From: a bacterium
GTDB taxonomy: Bacteria; DYJV01; JALVYZ01
NCBI GenBank assembly: GCA_027037705.1
Contig: JALVYZ010000394.1
Location: forward strand, 1-20,741
DNA length: 20,741 nucleotides
Direction: 5' to 3'
The notes below the pieces were generated by a model. The model searched no databases and was not told where the DNA came from. It saw only the letters and a program-made list of their open reading frames with translations. This document shows, piece after piece, positions 1 to 5,959 of this stretch; the stretch's first letter is position 1; every line of letters begins with the position of its first letter. Both the position numbers and the translations under genes were made by a program.

Positions 1-32
1 ATTCCTTTACCAAGGATTTTATAATTACTCAT
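1..32 (-). CDS. Molybdenum-binding subunit of xanthine dehydrogenase/4-hydroxybenzoyl-CoA reductase family (N-terminus only)
   Basis: Only the first ten codons lie inside the window, reading MSNYKILGKG on the minus strand from an ATG at 32-30. A perfect SD GGAGGT (complement of 38-43) sits 5 nt before this ATG. The 'KILGKG' opening is typical of large molybdopterin subunits of the xanthine dehydrogenase family, where a Gly-Lys/Arg turn precedes the conserved 'R-x-D-x-x-x-K-x-T-G' stretch (family knowledge; that stretch is outside the window). The gene follows the FAD and 2Fe-2S subunit genes in the same direction, which is the expected third component of the heterotrimer. The identification rests on context, SD and a short N-terminus. 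The gene is cut by the window edge, so nothing can be said about its active site. Confidence 0.72.
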   Translation of the reverse strand, partial: MSNYKILGKG

Positions 33-65
33 TAATTACCTCCGTTTGTAATTCGTGGTTTTTTA

Positions 66-170
66 ATGCGTATATGCGTTAATGCGTGGATGCGTGTATG
101 CGTAAATGAGTTCATACGTCAATTAGAATATACTGTATCTTTTTCTCTTCGCATATACGCATTTACGCAT
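66..170. repeat. Family A short-period repeat, copy 1: 8-bp ATGCGTNN units in two facing arms
   Basis: Seven successive 8-bp units run from 66 to 121 (ATGCGTAT, ATGCGTTA, ATGCGTGG, ATGCGTGT, ATGCGTAA, then degenerate ATGAGTTC and ATACGTCA). After a 26-bp AT-rich spacer comes an opposite arm of about three units of the reverse-complement form NNACGCAT (148-170). Positions 65-78 and 150-163 are perfect inverted repeats (14 bp), so the element can fold into a hairpin or cruciform. It lies between the 2Fe-2S and molybdenum subunit genes, inside a predicted operon. A second copy is at 7804-7911. Function unknown. Confidence 0.85.
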
Positions 171-186
171 TTTTATTTTATATTAC

Positions 187-214
187 TCCCGACTCCGCAC
201 TCTAGACTCCTGAC
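187..214. repeat. Family B short-period repeat, single arm (four 7-bp units)
   Basis: Four heptamers follow each other exactly: TCCCGAC, TCCGCAC, TCTAGAC, TCCTGAC. This is the complement-type arm of the same family found at 757-822. Positions 185-200 are a perfect 16-bp inverted match to 764-779, so the pair brackets the 2Fe-2S subunit gene. No facing arm is present locally. Confidence 0.8.
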
Positions 215-225
215 TTTTTTATAAC

Positions 226-256
226 CCTAACTAACCTCCAACTAACCTCAACTAAC
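226..256. repeat. Family C short-period repeat, single arm (about 10-bp AACTAACCTC units)
   Basis: Three units of 10, 11 and 10 bp, each ending in AACTAAC, run between the family B arm and the 2Fe-2S gene. The minus-strand reading is GTTAGTTGAG-type. The stop codon TAG of the 2Fe-2S subunit (complement of 252-254) is part of the repeat word GGTTAGTTGAGG, so the repeat supplies the end of the reading frame. A two-armed copy of the same family lies at 2011-2105. Confidence 0.8.
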
Positions 257-734
257 CTTTATTTCCTATCTTCTCCGACGCTTCAACAATTGCTTCAACT
301 ATTTTTACATATCCTGTACAACGACATAAGTTTCCAGAAATTGCTTCCCTTGCCTCTTCCTTTGTTAAAGGTCTTTTTTTCTCATTAATAGCTGCTAAAG
401 ATGATAAAATCATTCCTGGAGTACAGTATCCACATTGAATTGCATGATTTTTTATAAATGATTCCTGCAAAGGATGAAGCTTTCCATCTTTAGCCATTCC
501 TTCTATAGTGGTAATTTTCTTATGTTCCACTTCAACTGCAAGAGTTAAACAAGATTTAACAGCAACTCCATCAATTAAGACAGTACATGCTCCACATGTA
601 CCATCATCACAACCACATTTTGGACCTGTAAAACCTATTTTATCTCTTAAAACTTCAAGCAATGTTTCATTTGGATAAACTTCAACTTCATATATGTCAT
701 CATTAACATCAAGAACTATTTTTCTTCGTTCCAT
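252..734 (-). CDS. 2Fe-2S subunit of molybdenum hydroxylase/4-hydroxybenzoyl-CoA reductase family (HcrC/CoxS-like)
   Basis: This 160-residue protein carries two [2Fe-2S] clusters that pass electrons between the molybdenum site and the flavin of a heterotrimeric molybdenum hydroxylase. The N-terminal plant-ferredoxin-like domain has ligands C42, C47, C50 and C62 (GCDDGTCGACTV motif). The C-terminal helical domain has C101, C104 (QCGYCTPGM), C137 and C139 (NLCRCTGY). Length and order match the family. The ATG at 734 is supported by an AAGGAG SD 6 nt upstream (complement of 741-746). It is the second gene of the minus-strand operon, between the FAD subunit and the molybdenum subunit. The gap to the FAD gene and the 219-bp gap after it hold short-period repeats, and its TAG stop lies in one of them. 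Substrate is not decided by this subunit. Confidence 0.95.
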   Translation of the reverse strand: MERRKIVLDVNDDIYEVEVYPNETLLEVLRDKIGFTGPKCGCDDGTCGACTVLIDGVAVKSCLTLAVEVEHKKITTIEGMAKDGKLHPLQESFIKNHAIQCGYCTPGMILSSLAAINEKKRPLTKEEAREAISGNLCRCTGYVKIVEAIVEASEKIGNKG

Positions 735-756
735 GAAATACTCCTTTTAATTCTTA

Positions 757-822
757 GTCTGGGGTGCGGAGTCGGGAGTGTGGAGTTAAAATACTACCGA
801 CTCAAGACTCCAGACTCTGCAC
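757..822. repeat. Family B short-period repeat, two-armed (7-bp GTCNGGA-type units)
   Basis: The left arm is four exact heptamers at 757-784 (GTCTGGG, GTGCGGA, GTCGGGA, GTGTGGA). The right arm is four complement-type heptamers at 795-822 (TACCGAC, TCAAGAC, TCCAGAC, TCTGCAC). Nested pairings 756-762 with 810-816 and 769-775 with 797-803 allow a hairpin with a 6x6 internal loop. The right arm overlaps the last codons and the TGA stop (complement of 802-804) of the FAD subunit gene. Confidence 0.83.
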
Positions 823-1791
823 TATCTTTTTAAACAATATCCCTACCATCTTTTTTCTATAATATGGCGTTGAGGAAAAATTATCTACAGGTTTTGCTCT
901 TTTTTCAAGTTCTTTTGCTGATAATTCAATTGCTTCATCATCGTTAAAATTTTTTCCCTCAAGAATTCCTTTTAAATCAACAAAAACTGGTCCAGAATCA
1001 ACTGCACCAAGAACAGCAACAGGATTTTTAAATTTTCCATTAGAATCTTTATCAAATGAAAATGCAACTGAACAAGCTGGAAAATCAATTGATTGCCTTA
1101 ACCTGAACTTTTTAAAAAAAGCTTCTTTTTTTGAAATATTTTCAATAATTATTTCTTTTATAAACTCACCTTCTTTTAGTATATTTGGCTTTTTACCTTT
1201 TCCTGTGTAAAATTCCTTTAAAGGAATCACAACCTCTTCATCAAGCTCATTCATAATTTTTACTTTTGCATTTACAGAAATTAAAATTATAGGAATATCT
1301 GCTGCAAAAACAGCAAAACATCTTTTACCACCTTTTACAGCATTACACTTTTCACCACCAAATTTATAACATTTATCAATTCCTCTCCTCCATTCATAAC
1401 TCTGATTAAAAAATAAACATCTTGTATCAAGACATATATTTCCACCAATAGTTGCAACATTTCTAACCTGAGGCATTGCAACTGATTTTGCTGCATCAAT
1501 TAATCCTGAAAAATATTTTTCTATTAAATCTGAATTAATTATTGTTTTTAGCTTTGTAGTTGCACCAATTTTTAAAGTGTCAGTAGCTTGGTCATACAAA
1601 ATATAATCGTAATCAGAAATTTTTTGCAAACTAATTAAAACTTCTGGAGAATATACTCTCTTTTTTAATTCAGGAATAAGTCCAGTTCCACCACTTGAAA
1701 ACATAAATCTATCGTGATATTTATGCCTGAATAATAAAAGCTCTTCTTCTGTTTCTGGTTGAATTACTTCAAAGACAGGAAGTTTTCTCAT
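802..1791 (-). CDS. FAD-binding subunit with extra 4Fe-4S loop, 4-hydroxybenzoyl-CoA reductase beta (HcrB)-like
   Basis: The 329-residue flavoprotein subunit of a molybdenum hydroxylase complex. FAD-binding motifs are visible at 32-45 (SSGGTGLIPELKKR) and 113-125 (ATIGGNICLDTRC). After the second motif comes an insert with C125, C141, C149 and C158 (spacing 16/8/9) and the phrase CLDTRCLFFNQSYEWRR. Insert and spacing match the [4Fe-4S]-binding loop known from 4-hydroxybenzoyl-CoA reductase HcrB, which ordinary xanthine dehydrogenase or CO dehydrogenase FAD subunits lack. An upstream in-frame TTG at 1836 was rejected: the ATG at 1791 has GGGGGAG 5 nt ahead, and the TTG would overlap the predicted -10 box. 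First gene of the minus-strand operon. The last residues (VQSLES) and stop are encoded by a family B repeat, so the C-terminus may be a late change. HcrB-like relatives of unknown substrate exist, so 4-hydroxybenzoyl-CoA is not proven. Confidence 0.9.
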   Translation of the reverse strand: MRKLPVFEVIQPETEEELLLFRHKYHDRFMFSSGGTGLIPELKKRVYSPEVLISLQKISDYDYILYDQATDTLKIGATTKLKTIINSDLIEKYFSGLIDAAKSVAMPQVRNVATIGGNICLDTRCLFFNQSYEWRRGIDKCYKFGGEKCNAVKGGKRCFAVFAADIPIILISVNAKVKIMNELDEEVVIPLKEFYTGKGKKPNILKEGEFIKEIIIENISKKEAFFKKFRLRQSIDFPACSVAFSFDKDSNGKFKNPVAVLGAVDSGPVFVDLKGILEGKNFNDDEAIELSAKELEKRAKPVDNFSSTPYYRKKMVGILFKKIVQSLES

Positions 1792-1806
1792 AATCTCCCC
1801 CAAATC

Positions 1807-1833
1807 ATGTATACATTTAAAAATCTTAAGATT
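1807..1833. promoter_or_regulatory. Two candidate operator palindromes at the start of the reductase operon
   Basis: ATGTATACAT (1807-1816) and AATCTTAAGATT (1822-1833) are perfect palindromes whose centres are 16 bp apart. The longer one abuts the predicted -10 box, near the expected transcription start. The GTATAC core of the other resembles operators of some GntR/FCD repressors, and such a regulator is encoded at 7933-8589. Palindromes of this size can arise by chance in AT-rich DNA, so this is a suggestion only. Confidence 0.35.
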
Positions 1834-1861
1834 CAATAACCTATATAATTTTTTTTGTCAA
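1833..1861 (-). promoter_or_regulatory. Sigma-70-type promoter for the reductase operon
   Basis: On the minus strand a perfect -35 TTGACA (complement of 1856-1861) is followed after 17 bp by TATTGA (complement of 1833-1838), a partial match to TATAAT. Transcription would begin near 1826, giving a leader of about 35 nt before the ATG at 1791. The spacing is ideal, the -10 mediocre. Confidence 0.5.
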
Positions 1862-1970
1862 TAAAAAAATTAAAAAAACGTTCTATCTATTTTTTTAAAT
1901 ATTTTAAATTATTTGTACAATTTTAAATACATGAAAATTTACCTTATTAATAATTTTTTTTATTTTTCTC

Positions 1971-1999
1971 TTGACTGCATTAATTTTTTATATTATGTG
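1971..1999 (+). promoter_or_regulatory. Possible promoter for the CoA-transferase/ABC transporter operon
   Basis: TTGACT at 1971-1976 is a good -35. The best -10 word, TATTAT (1991-1996), is only 14 bp away, while at the normal 17-bp spacing the sequence is TATGTG (1994-1999). It is the only -35-like word in a suitable place between the two divergent operons. Transcription from here would include the whole family C repeat in the 5' leader. Confidence 0.3.
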
Positions 2000-2010
2000 T
2001 GCATAAAAAA

Positions 2011-2105
2011 GTTGATTAAGGTTAGTTGAGGTTATTAAGATTGTTAAAGTTGTTGAGGTTTTTATTTTAATTAACATAAACTAACTTCAACTAACATTAA
2101 CTAAC
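2011..2105. repeat. Family C short-period repeat, two-armed (10-bp GTTAGTTGAG units)
   Basis: The left arm (2011-2060) begins with the 10-bp units GTTGATTAAG, GTTAGTTGAG and GTTATTAAGA and continues with degenerate units. The right arm holds three exact 10-bp units ATAAACTAAC, TTCAACTAAC and ATTAACTAAC (2076-2105). Positions 2021-2033 and 2083-2095 pair over 13 bp with one G-U, so the transcript can form a long hairpin that ends about 10 nt before the SD of the CoA-transferase gene. The element could act as a leader structure, but no function is known. Confidence 0.8.
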
Positions 2106-2125
2106 ATTTAAAAATGGAGTTTAAA

Positions 2126-3325
2126 ATGACAGATGATGAATTATTTAAAGACATTACTATTTTAAGCCTTGAACAGGCTATTGTAGTTCCATACTTTACT
2201 TATAAAATGGTACTTGAAGGTGCAAAAGTGATTAGAATCGAAAATCCAGAAAGACACGATCCAAACAGACTGGTTGGTGAAAATATTTTAAATGAATATG
2301 GAATGAATACATATTATTTAACAATAAATTCAGGGAAAAAAGCTATTACTTTAAATTTAAAAAAAGATGAAGGAAAACAACTTTTGTATGAGTTAATAAA
2401 AAAGTTGAATGTAGATATATTTGTTACTAATCAGCTTCCAAAGAATTATAAAAAATTAGGAATTGATTACGAGACTTTAAAGAGTATAAAACAAGATATT
2501 ATATGGATAGGAGTCACTGGATTTGGACCAGATAGTAATGAAGGAGCTTATGACCCAATCTTACAAGCTCGGTCTGGTTTAATGGATGTAACAGGAGAAC
2601 CTGATGGCCCACCAGAAGTATTGGGAATTCCTCTTCCAGACATGGGTAGCAGTGAAATGGTTTATGGATTAACAATGAAAGCTCTTTATAAAAGAGCTAT
2701 AACAGGAGAGGGAAGTAAAATTGATTTTTCAATGTTTGAAAGTTCAGTTAGCTGGCATGCTATTAATATTCCTATGGTTGCCACATTTAAGAAAAAAATT
2801 ACAAGAAGAGGTAATACTCACGAATTTTTTGCTCCAGTATCAGTTTACAAAACTAAGGATGGTTATATCTATATTGCAGTTGGAAATAATAGGCAATGGG
2901 AGGATTTTGTAAAATTACCAGGTTTTGAAGTTCTCGATAAACCTGAATATAAATTAAATGAAGGTAGAATTAAGGATGTTAAGAATTTAAATAAAGAAAT
3001 AGAAAAAATTACTGCAAAATATACAACTGATGAATTAATCAATATGTTAAGAAAAATTGTAGTTCCAGCATCAAAAATTAATACTATAAAAGATGTATTA
3101 AAAGATGAATATTTAAAGGGGAAATTTATTGAAACAGTGGATGAAAAGTCAATGCTAAAAATAACCTTATGTCCTCCAGGACATAATACTGATTTTTTAG
3201 ATAAAACTAAAAGAAAATTGACCTTTCCTCCAAGACTTGGAGAACATAACTTAGAAATATATCATAACTTACTTGGATTATCAGAAAATGATATTAAAAA
3301 TTTAAAAGAAAAAAAAGTCATATAA
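2126..3325 (+). CDS. Class III (CaiB/BaiF family) acyl-CoA transferase
   Basis: This 399-residue protein belongs to the formyl-CoA transferase/CaiB/BaiF family, which moves CoA between carboxylic acids in the cytoplasm through an enzyme-bound aspartyl-CoA thioester. The N-terminal Rossmann part (ILSLEQAIVVPYFTYKMVLEGAKVIRIE read in pieces), the 'GVTGFGP' segment and the 'YDPILQARSGLMDVTGEPDG' segment are typical. D172 in 'PLPDMGSSEM' is the likely catalytic aspartate. An ATG at 2114 opens the same frame, but GGAG at 2116-2119 stands 6 nt before the ATG at 2126, so the latter is chosen. It is the first gene of the plus-strand operon, and its TAA overlaps the livH ATG by one base. It probably activates the imported acid with CoA taken from another thioester. 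Donor and acceptor cannot be read from the sequence. Confidence 0.92.
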   Translation: MTDDELFKDITILSLEQAIVVPYFTYKMVLEGAKVIRIENPERHDPNRLVGENILNEYGMNTYYLTINSGKKAITLNLKKDEGKQLLYELIKKLNVDIFVTNQLPKNYKKLGIDYETLKSIKQDIIWIGVTGFGPDSNEGAYDPILQARSGLMDVTGEPDGPPEVLGIPLPDMGSSEMVYGLTMKALYKRAITGEGSKIDFSMFESSVSWHAINIPMVATFKKKITRRGNTHEFFAPVSVYKTKDGYIYIAVGNNRQWEDFVKLPGFEVLDKPEYKLNEGRIKDVKNLNKEIEKITAKYTTDELINMLRKIVVPASKINTIKDVLKDEYLKGKFIETVDEKSMLKITLCPPGHNTDFLDKTKRKLTFPPRLGEHNLEIYHNLLGLSENDIKNLKEKKVI

Positions 3326-4200
3326 TGAAAAATATACTACAATTCATTCTTTCAGGATTAACCACTGGGAGTATCTATGCTTTAATTGCAATAGGTTTTT
3401 CTGTTATCCATAACGCAACTGGAATTGTTAATATTATGCAATGTGAATTTATAACTTATGGAGGTATGCTTACAGTTACTTTTTATATTTTTTCAAAATT
3501 TCCATATTTTATTGCAATCCCTCTATCAATTATTTGCGTTAGCATAATGGCAGGTTTATTTGAAAGAGTTGTTATCAGAAATTCAAAGTCAAAAGATATA
3601 ATTATTTTAATTTTTATTACAATTGGAGCTTCAATTTTTTTTAAAGGACTTGCTCTTTTAATATGGGGATCAGATCCATTTATGTTGCCACCTTTTTCAG
3701 GAAACCAGCCAATAAAAATATTTAATGCAGTTATAATTCCACAGAATCTATGGGTAATAGGAATTTCAATAATAACAGTAATACTGCTACATCTTTTCTT
3801 TCATAAAACCATAACTGGAAAAGCTATGAGAGCAGTGGCAAATAATAAAAAAGCAGCCCAAATTGTTGGAATAAATATTAATAGAATTGTATTTCTCTCT
3901 TTCGTAATTGGAGGATTTTTAGGAGCTCTTGCTGGAATAATTATAGCTCCAATAACAACTACTTCTTATGATGTGGGGTTTATGCTTGGACTAAAAGGTT
4001 TTGCTGCTGCAATTTTAGGTGGTTATGGAAGTATGGGGGGCTCAATAATTGGAGGGATATTATTAGGACTTCTTGAAAATCTTGGTGCAGGATTGATTTC
4101 TTCAGAATATAAAGATGTAATTGCTTTTGTAGTGCTTATACTGGTTATTTATGTTAAACCTTCTGGAATACTTGGCCTTGCAAAGGTAGAAAGGGTTTAA
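3325..4200 (+). CDS. livH: Branched-chain amino acid-type ABC transporter permease LivH
   Basis: A 291-residue inner-membrane permease of the LivH family, with about eight hydrophobic segments. Landmarks are the opening 'GLTTGSIYALIAIGFSVI', the 'GIVNIMQCEF' stretch, the cytoplasmic coupling loop 'GKAMRAVANNKKAAQIVGIN' and the 'FAAAILGGYGSMGGSIIGG' segment near the C-terminus. With LivM it forms the translocation channel, energised by LivG and LivF. Translation is coupled to the CoA-transferase gene through the overlapping TAATG, and no separate SD is evident. LivH-type importers carry branched-chain amino acids but also amides, urea, and aromatic and other carboxylates. The neighbours here favour an organic acid. 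Confidence 0.94.
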   Translation: MKNILQFILSGLTTGSIYALIAIGFSVIHNATGIVNIMQCEFITYGGMLTVTFYIFSKFPYFIAIPLSIICVSIMAGLFERVVIRNSKSKDIIILIFITIGASIFFKGLALLIWGSDPFMLPPFSGNQPIKIFNAVIIPQNLWVIGISIITVILLHLFFHKTITGKAMRAVANNKKAAQIVGININRIVFLSFVIGGFLGALAGIIIAPITTTSYDVGFMLGLKGFAAAILGGYGSMGGSIIGGILLGLLENLGAGLISSEYKDVIAFVVLILVIYVKPSGILGLAKVERV

Positions 4201-4206
4201 TGAAAA

Positions 4207-4234
4207 GGTTGAAGGCTGAAGGTGGAAAGTAAAA
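4207..4234. repeat. Family D short-period repeat (7-bp GGTTGAA units)
   Basis: Heptamers GGTTGAA, GGCTGAA, GGTGGAA and the degenerate AGTAAAA follow one another in the 52-bp gap between livH and livM, starting 6 nt after the livH stop. No facing arm is present. AATGAAAA occurs on both sides of the stretch (4199-4206 and 4252-4259), with the second copy covering the livM start codon. Confidence 0.6.
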
Positions 4235-4252
4235 TAATTAGGAATAGTTAAA

Positions 4253-5188
4253 ATGAAAAAATTTTATATAACTTTATTAATTATTGCAGTAGTTGTTTTA
4301 TTATTATCAACATTAATAAAAAGCTCATATTTTTTATTAATATTAAATCTTATTGCCTTAAATACAATAATTGTTATTGGTTTGAATCTTTTAATAGGAT
4401 TTGCTGGCCAAATATCTTTAGGACATGCTGCTTTTTATGGCATTGGCGCTTATTCATCTGCAATTTTAACAACATTTTATAATGTTAATCCATGGATCGC
4501 AATGCTATTAGCTGTTTTTATCACAGGTATAATTGCATATATTATTGGAATTCCAACATTAAAATTAAAGGGACATTATCTTGTAATGGCAACACTTGGT
4601 CTAAATATTATTTTTTCAATAATTATTGTTCAGTGGGAAGTTTTTACAGGAGGACCTGATGGAATTGCAGGAATTCCATATTTACAAATTGGAAGTTTTT
4701 CTTTTGATTCTGACAAAAAAATTCTCTATCTATGTTGGTTCTTTGCATTACTATCACTAATTGTTGCTTATAATTTAGTTCATTCAAGAGTTGGTAGAGC
4801 ACTGATGGCTCTACATAATAGTGAAATTGCTGCAAGCTGTCTTGGAATTAATGTTAGTAAATATAAAGTAAAAATTTTTGTTTTAAGTGCAATGTTGGCA
4901 AGTATAGCAGGTAGCCTATATGCTCACTATGTAACATTCATTAGCCCAGAAACTTTTGGAATTATGTTTTCTATAAAGTTAATAATTATGTCAATTTTTG
5001 GTGGAATGAGTACAATTTGGGGCGCATTAGTTGGAAGTGGATGTCTTACTATTATCTCTGAGCTCTTAAATTTTGTAAAAGATTATAGCACCATAGTTTT
5101 AGGATTAATACTCGTTCTTGTATTAATGTTTATTCCTCAGGGAGTTGTAGGCTATATTACACAATTAAAAATAAATAATGAAAAATAG
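4253..5188 (+). CDS. livM: Branched-chain amino acid-type ABC transporter permease LivM
   Basis: A 311-residue membrane permease, partner of LivH. Family landmarks are 'NLLIGFAGQISLGHAAFYG', 'KLKGHYLVMATLGL', 'FTGGPDGIAGIP', the coupling region 'GRALMALHNSEIAASCLGIN' and 'LYAHYVTFISPETFG'. Several hydrophobic helices span the chain, the first right after the MKK start. The gap to livH is unusually long for this operon and is filled by a family D repeat. A weak SD (AGGA) lies about 9 nt before the ATG. Substrate specificity cannot be read from the permease. Confidence 0.94.
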   Translation: MKKFYITLLIIAVVVLLLSTLIKSSYFLLILNLIALNTIIVIGLNLLIGFAGQISLGHAAFYGIGAYSSAILTTFYNVNPWIAMLLAVFITGIIAYIIGIPTLKLKGHYLVMATLGLNIIFSIIIVQWEVFTGGPDGIAGIPYLQIGSFSFDSDKKILYLCWFFALLSLIVAYNLVHSRVGRALMALHNSEIAASCLGINVSKYKVKIFVLSAMLASIAGSLYAHYVTFISPETFGIMFSIKLIIMSIFGGMSTIWGALVGSGCLTIISELLNFVKDYSTIVLGLILVLVLMFIPQGVVGYITQLKINNEK

Positions 5189-5194
5189 AAACAA

Positions 5195-5959
5195 ATGTTA
5201 GAGATTAAAAATTTAAAAAAGTCTTTTGGTGGAATTATGGCAATTGCAGGTGTTAATTTTAATATAAAACAAAATACCATTTCTGCAATAATAGGACCTA
5301 ATGGTGCTGGTAAAACAACTTTAATAAATTTAATTTCAGGAATTTATAAATGTGATTCTGGAAAAGTAATTTATAAAAATAAAGATATTACAAATCTTGC
5401 TCCTCATAAAATCGTTGAAAAAAAAATTGTAAGAACTTTTCAAAATTTACAGGTTTTTGCAAATATGACAGTTCTTGAAAATGTTATGGTAGGAATGCAT
5501 AGTATTACAAAATATGAGTTTATTAATTGCATTTTACATTTTCCAATGGTCAAAAAACAGGACAAATCAATAAAAGAAAAATCAATGGAAATACTAAAAT
5601 TTTTTAATCTTGAAAAAAAAGCAAATTTTAGAGCTTCTGCCCTTCCATATGGTGAGCAAAAGAAACTTGAATTAGCAAGAGCTCTTGCTGCAAATCCAGA
5701 ACTAATGCTTTTAGATGAACCTGTTGCAGGTCTCAATTTAACAGAAGCCAAAATGATTTCAGAAATTTTATTAAAATTAAAAGAGGATTTTAATATAACT
5801 ATTTTATTAATTGAACATAATATGAATATTGTAATGGATTTATCAGAAAAGATAATTGTATTGCATTATGGAGAAAAAATTGCAGAAGGTACTCCTACAG
5901 AAATACAAAATAATCCATTAGTAATTAAAGCATATCTGGGAGGAAGTTGTATTGCTTAA
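5195..5959 (+). CDS. livG: ABC transporter ATP-binding protein LivG
   Basis: A 254-residue ATPase. Walker A is GPNGAGKT (34-41), the Q-loop is 'RTFQNLQVF' (80-88), and the signature is the LivG-type variant LPYGEQKKLELARAL (150-164) in place of LSGGQ. Walker B is LMLLDEP (170-176), with the H-loop histidine in 'LLIEHNM'. The insert between Q-loop and signature (about 100-140) and the C-terminal 'IQNNPLVIKAYLG' are typical of LivG. Only 6 bp separate it from livM and there is no good SD, so translation probably depends on the upstream gene. It forms the ATPase dimer with LivF. Confidence 0.96.
   Translation: MLEIKNLKKSFGGIMAIAGVNFNIKQNTISAIIGPNGAGKTTLINLISGIYKCDSGKVIYKNKDITNLAPHKIVEKKIVRTFQNLQVFANMTVLENVMVGMHSITKYEFINCILHFPMVKKQDKSIKEKSMEILKFFNLEKKANFRASALPYGEQKKLELARALAANPELMLLDEPVAGLNLTEAKMISEILLKLKEDFNITILLIEHNMNIVMDLSEKIIVLHYGEKIAEGTPTEIQNNPLVIKAYLGGSCIA

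Larger units (their letters stand above)
1792..2125. other. Divergent intergenic control region between the reductase operon and the CoA-transferase/ABC operon
   Basis: This 334-bp stretch has no gene. From left to right it holds the leader, SD and palindromes of the minus-strand operon (1792-1833), a minus-strand promoter (1833-1861), a very AT-rich core with TTGTACAA (1913-1920) and TTATTAATAA (1944-1953), a weak plus-strand promoter candidate (1971-1999), and the family C two-armed repeat (2011-2105), which would form most of the plus-strand 5' leader. Its position between two functionally related, divergent operons with a GntR gene nearby makes it the likely site of common regulation. Confidence 0.7.

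Noticed and set aside
66-121. Tandem ATGCGT array considered as a CRISPR
   Set aside because: Units are 8 bp with 2 variable bases, far shorter than CRISPR repeats and spacers, and there are no cas genes.
1792-1836. N-terminal extension of the FAD subunit from a TTG at 1836
   Set aside because: It has no SD and overlaps the predicted -10 box, whereas the ATG at 1791 has GGGGGAG at good spacing and matches the family N-terminus.
2114-2125. ATG at 2114 as start of the CoA-transferase
   Set aside because: The GGAG for the ATG at 2126 overlaps it, and the 2114 codon itself has only repeat sequence and A-rich DNA upstream.
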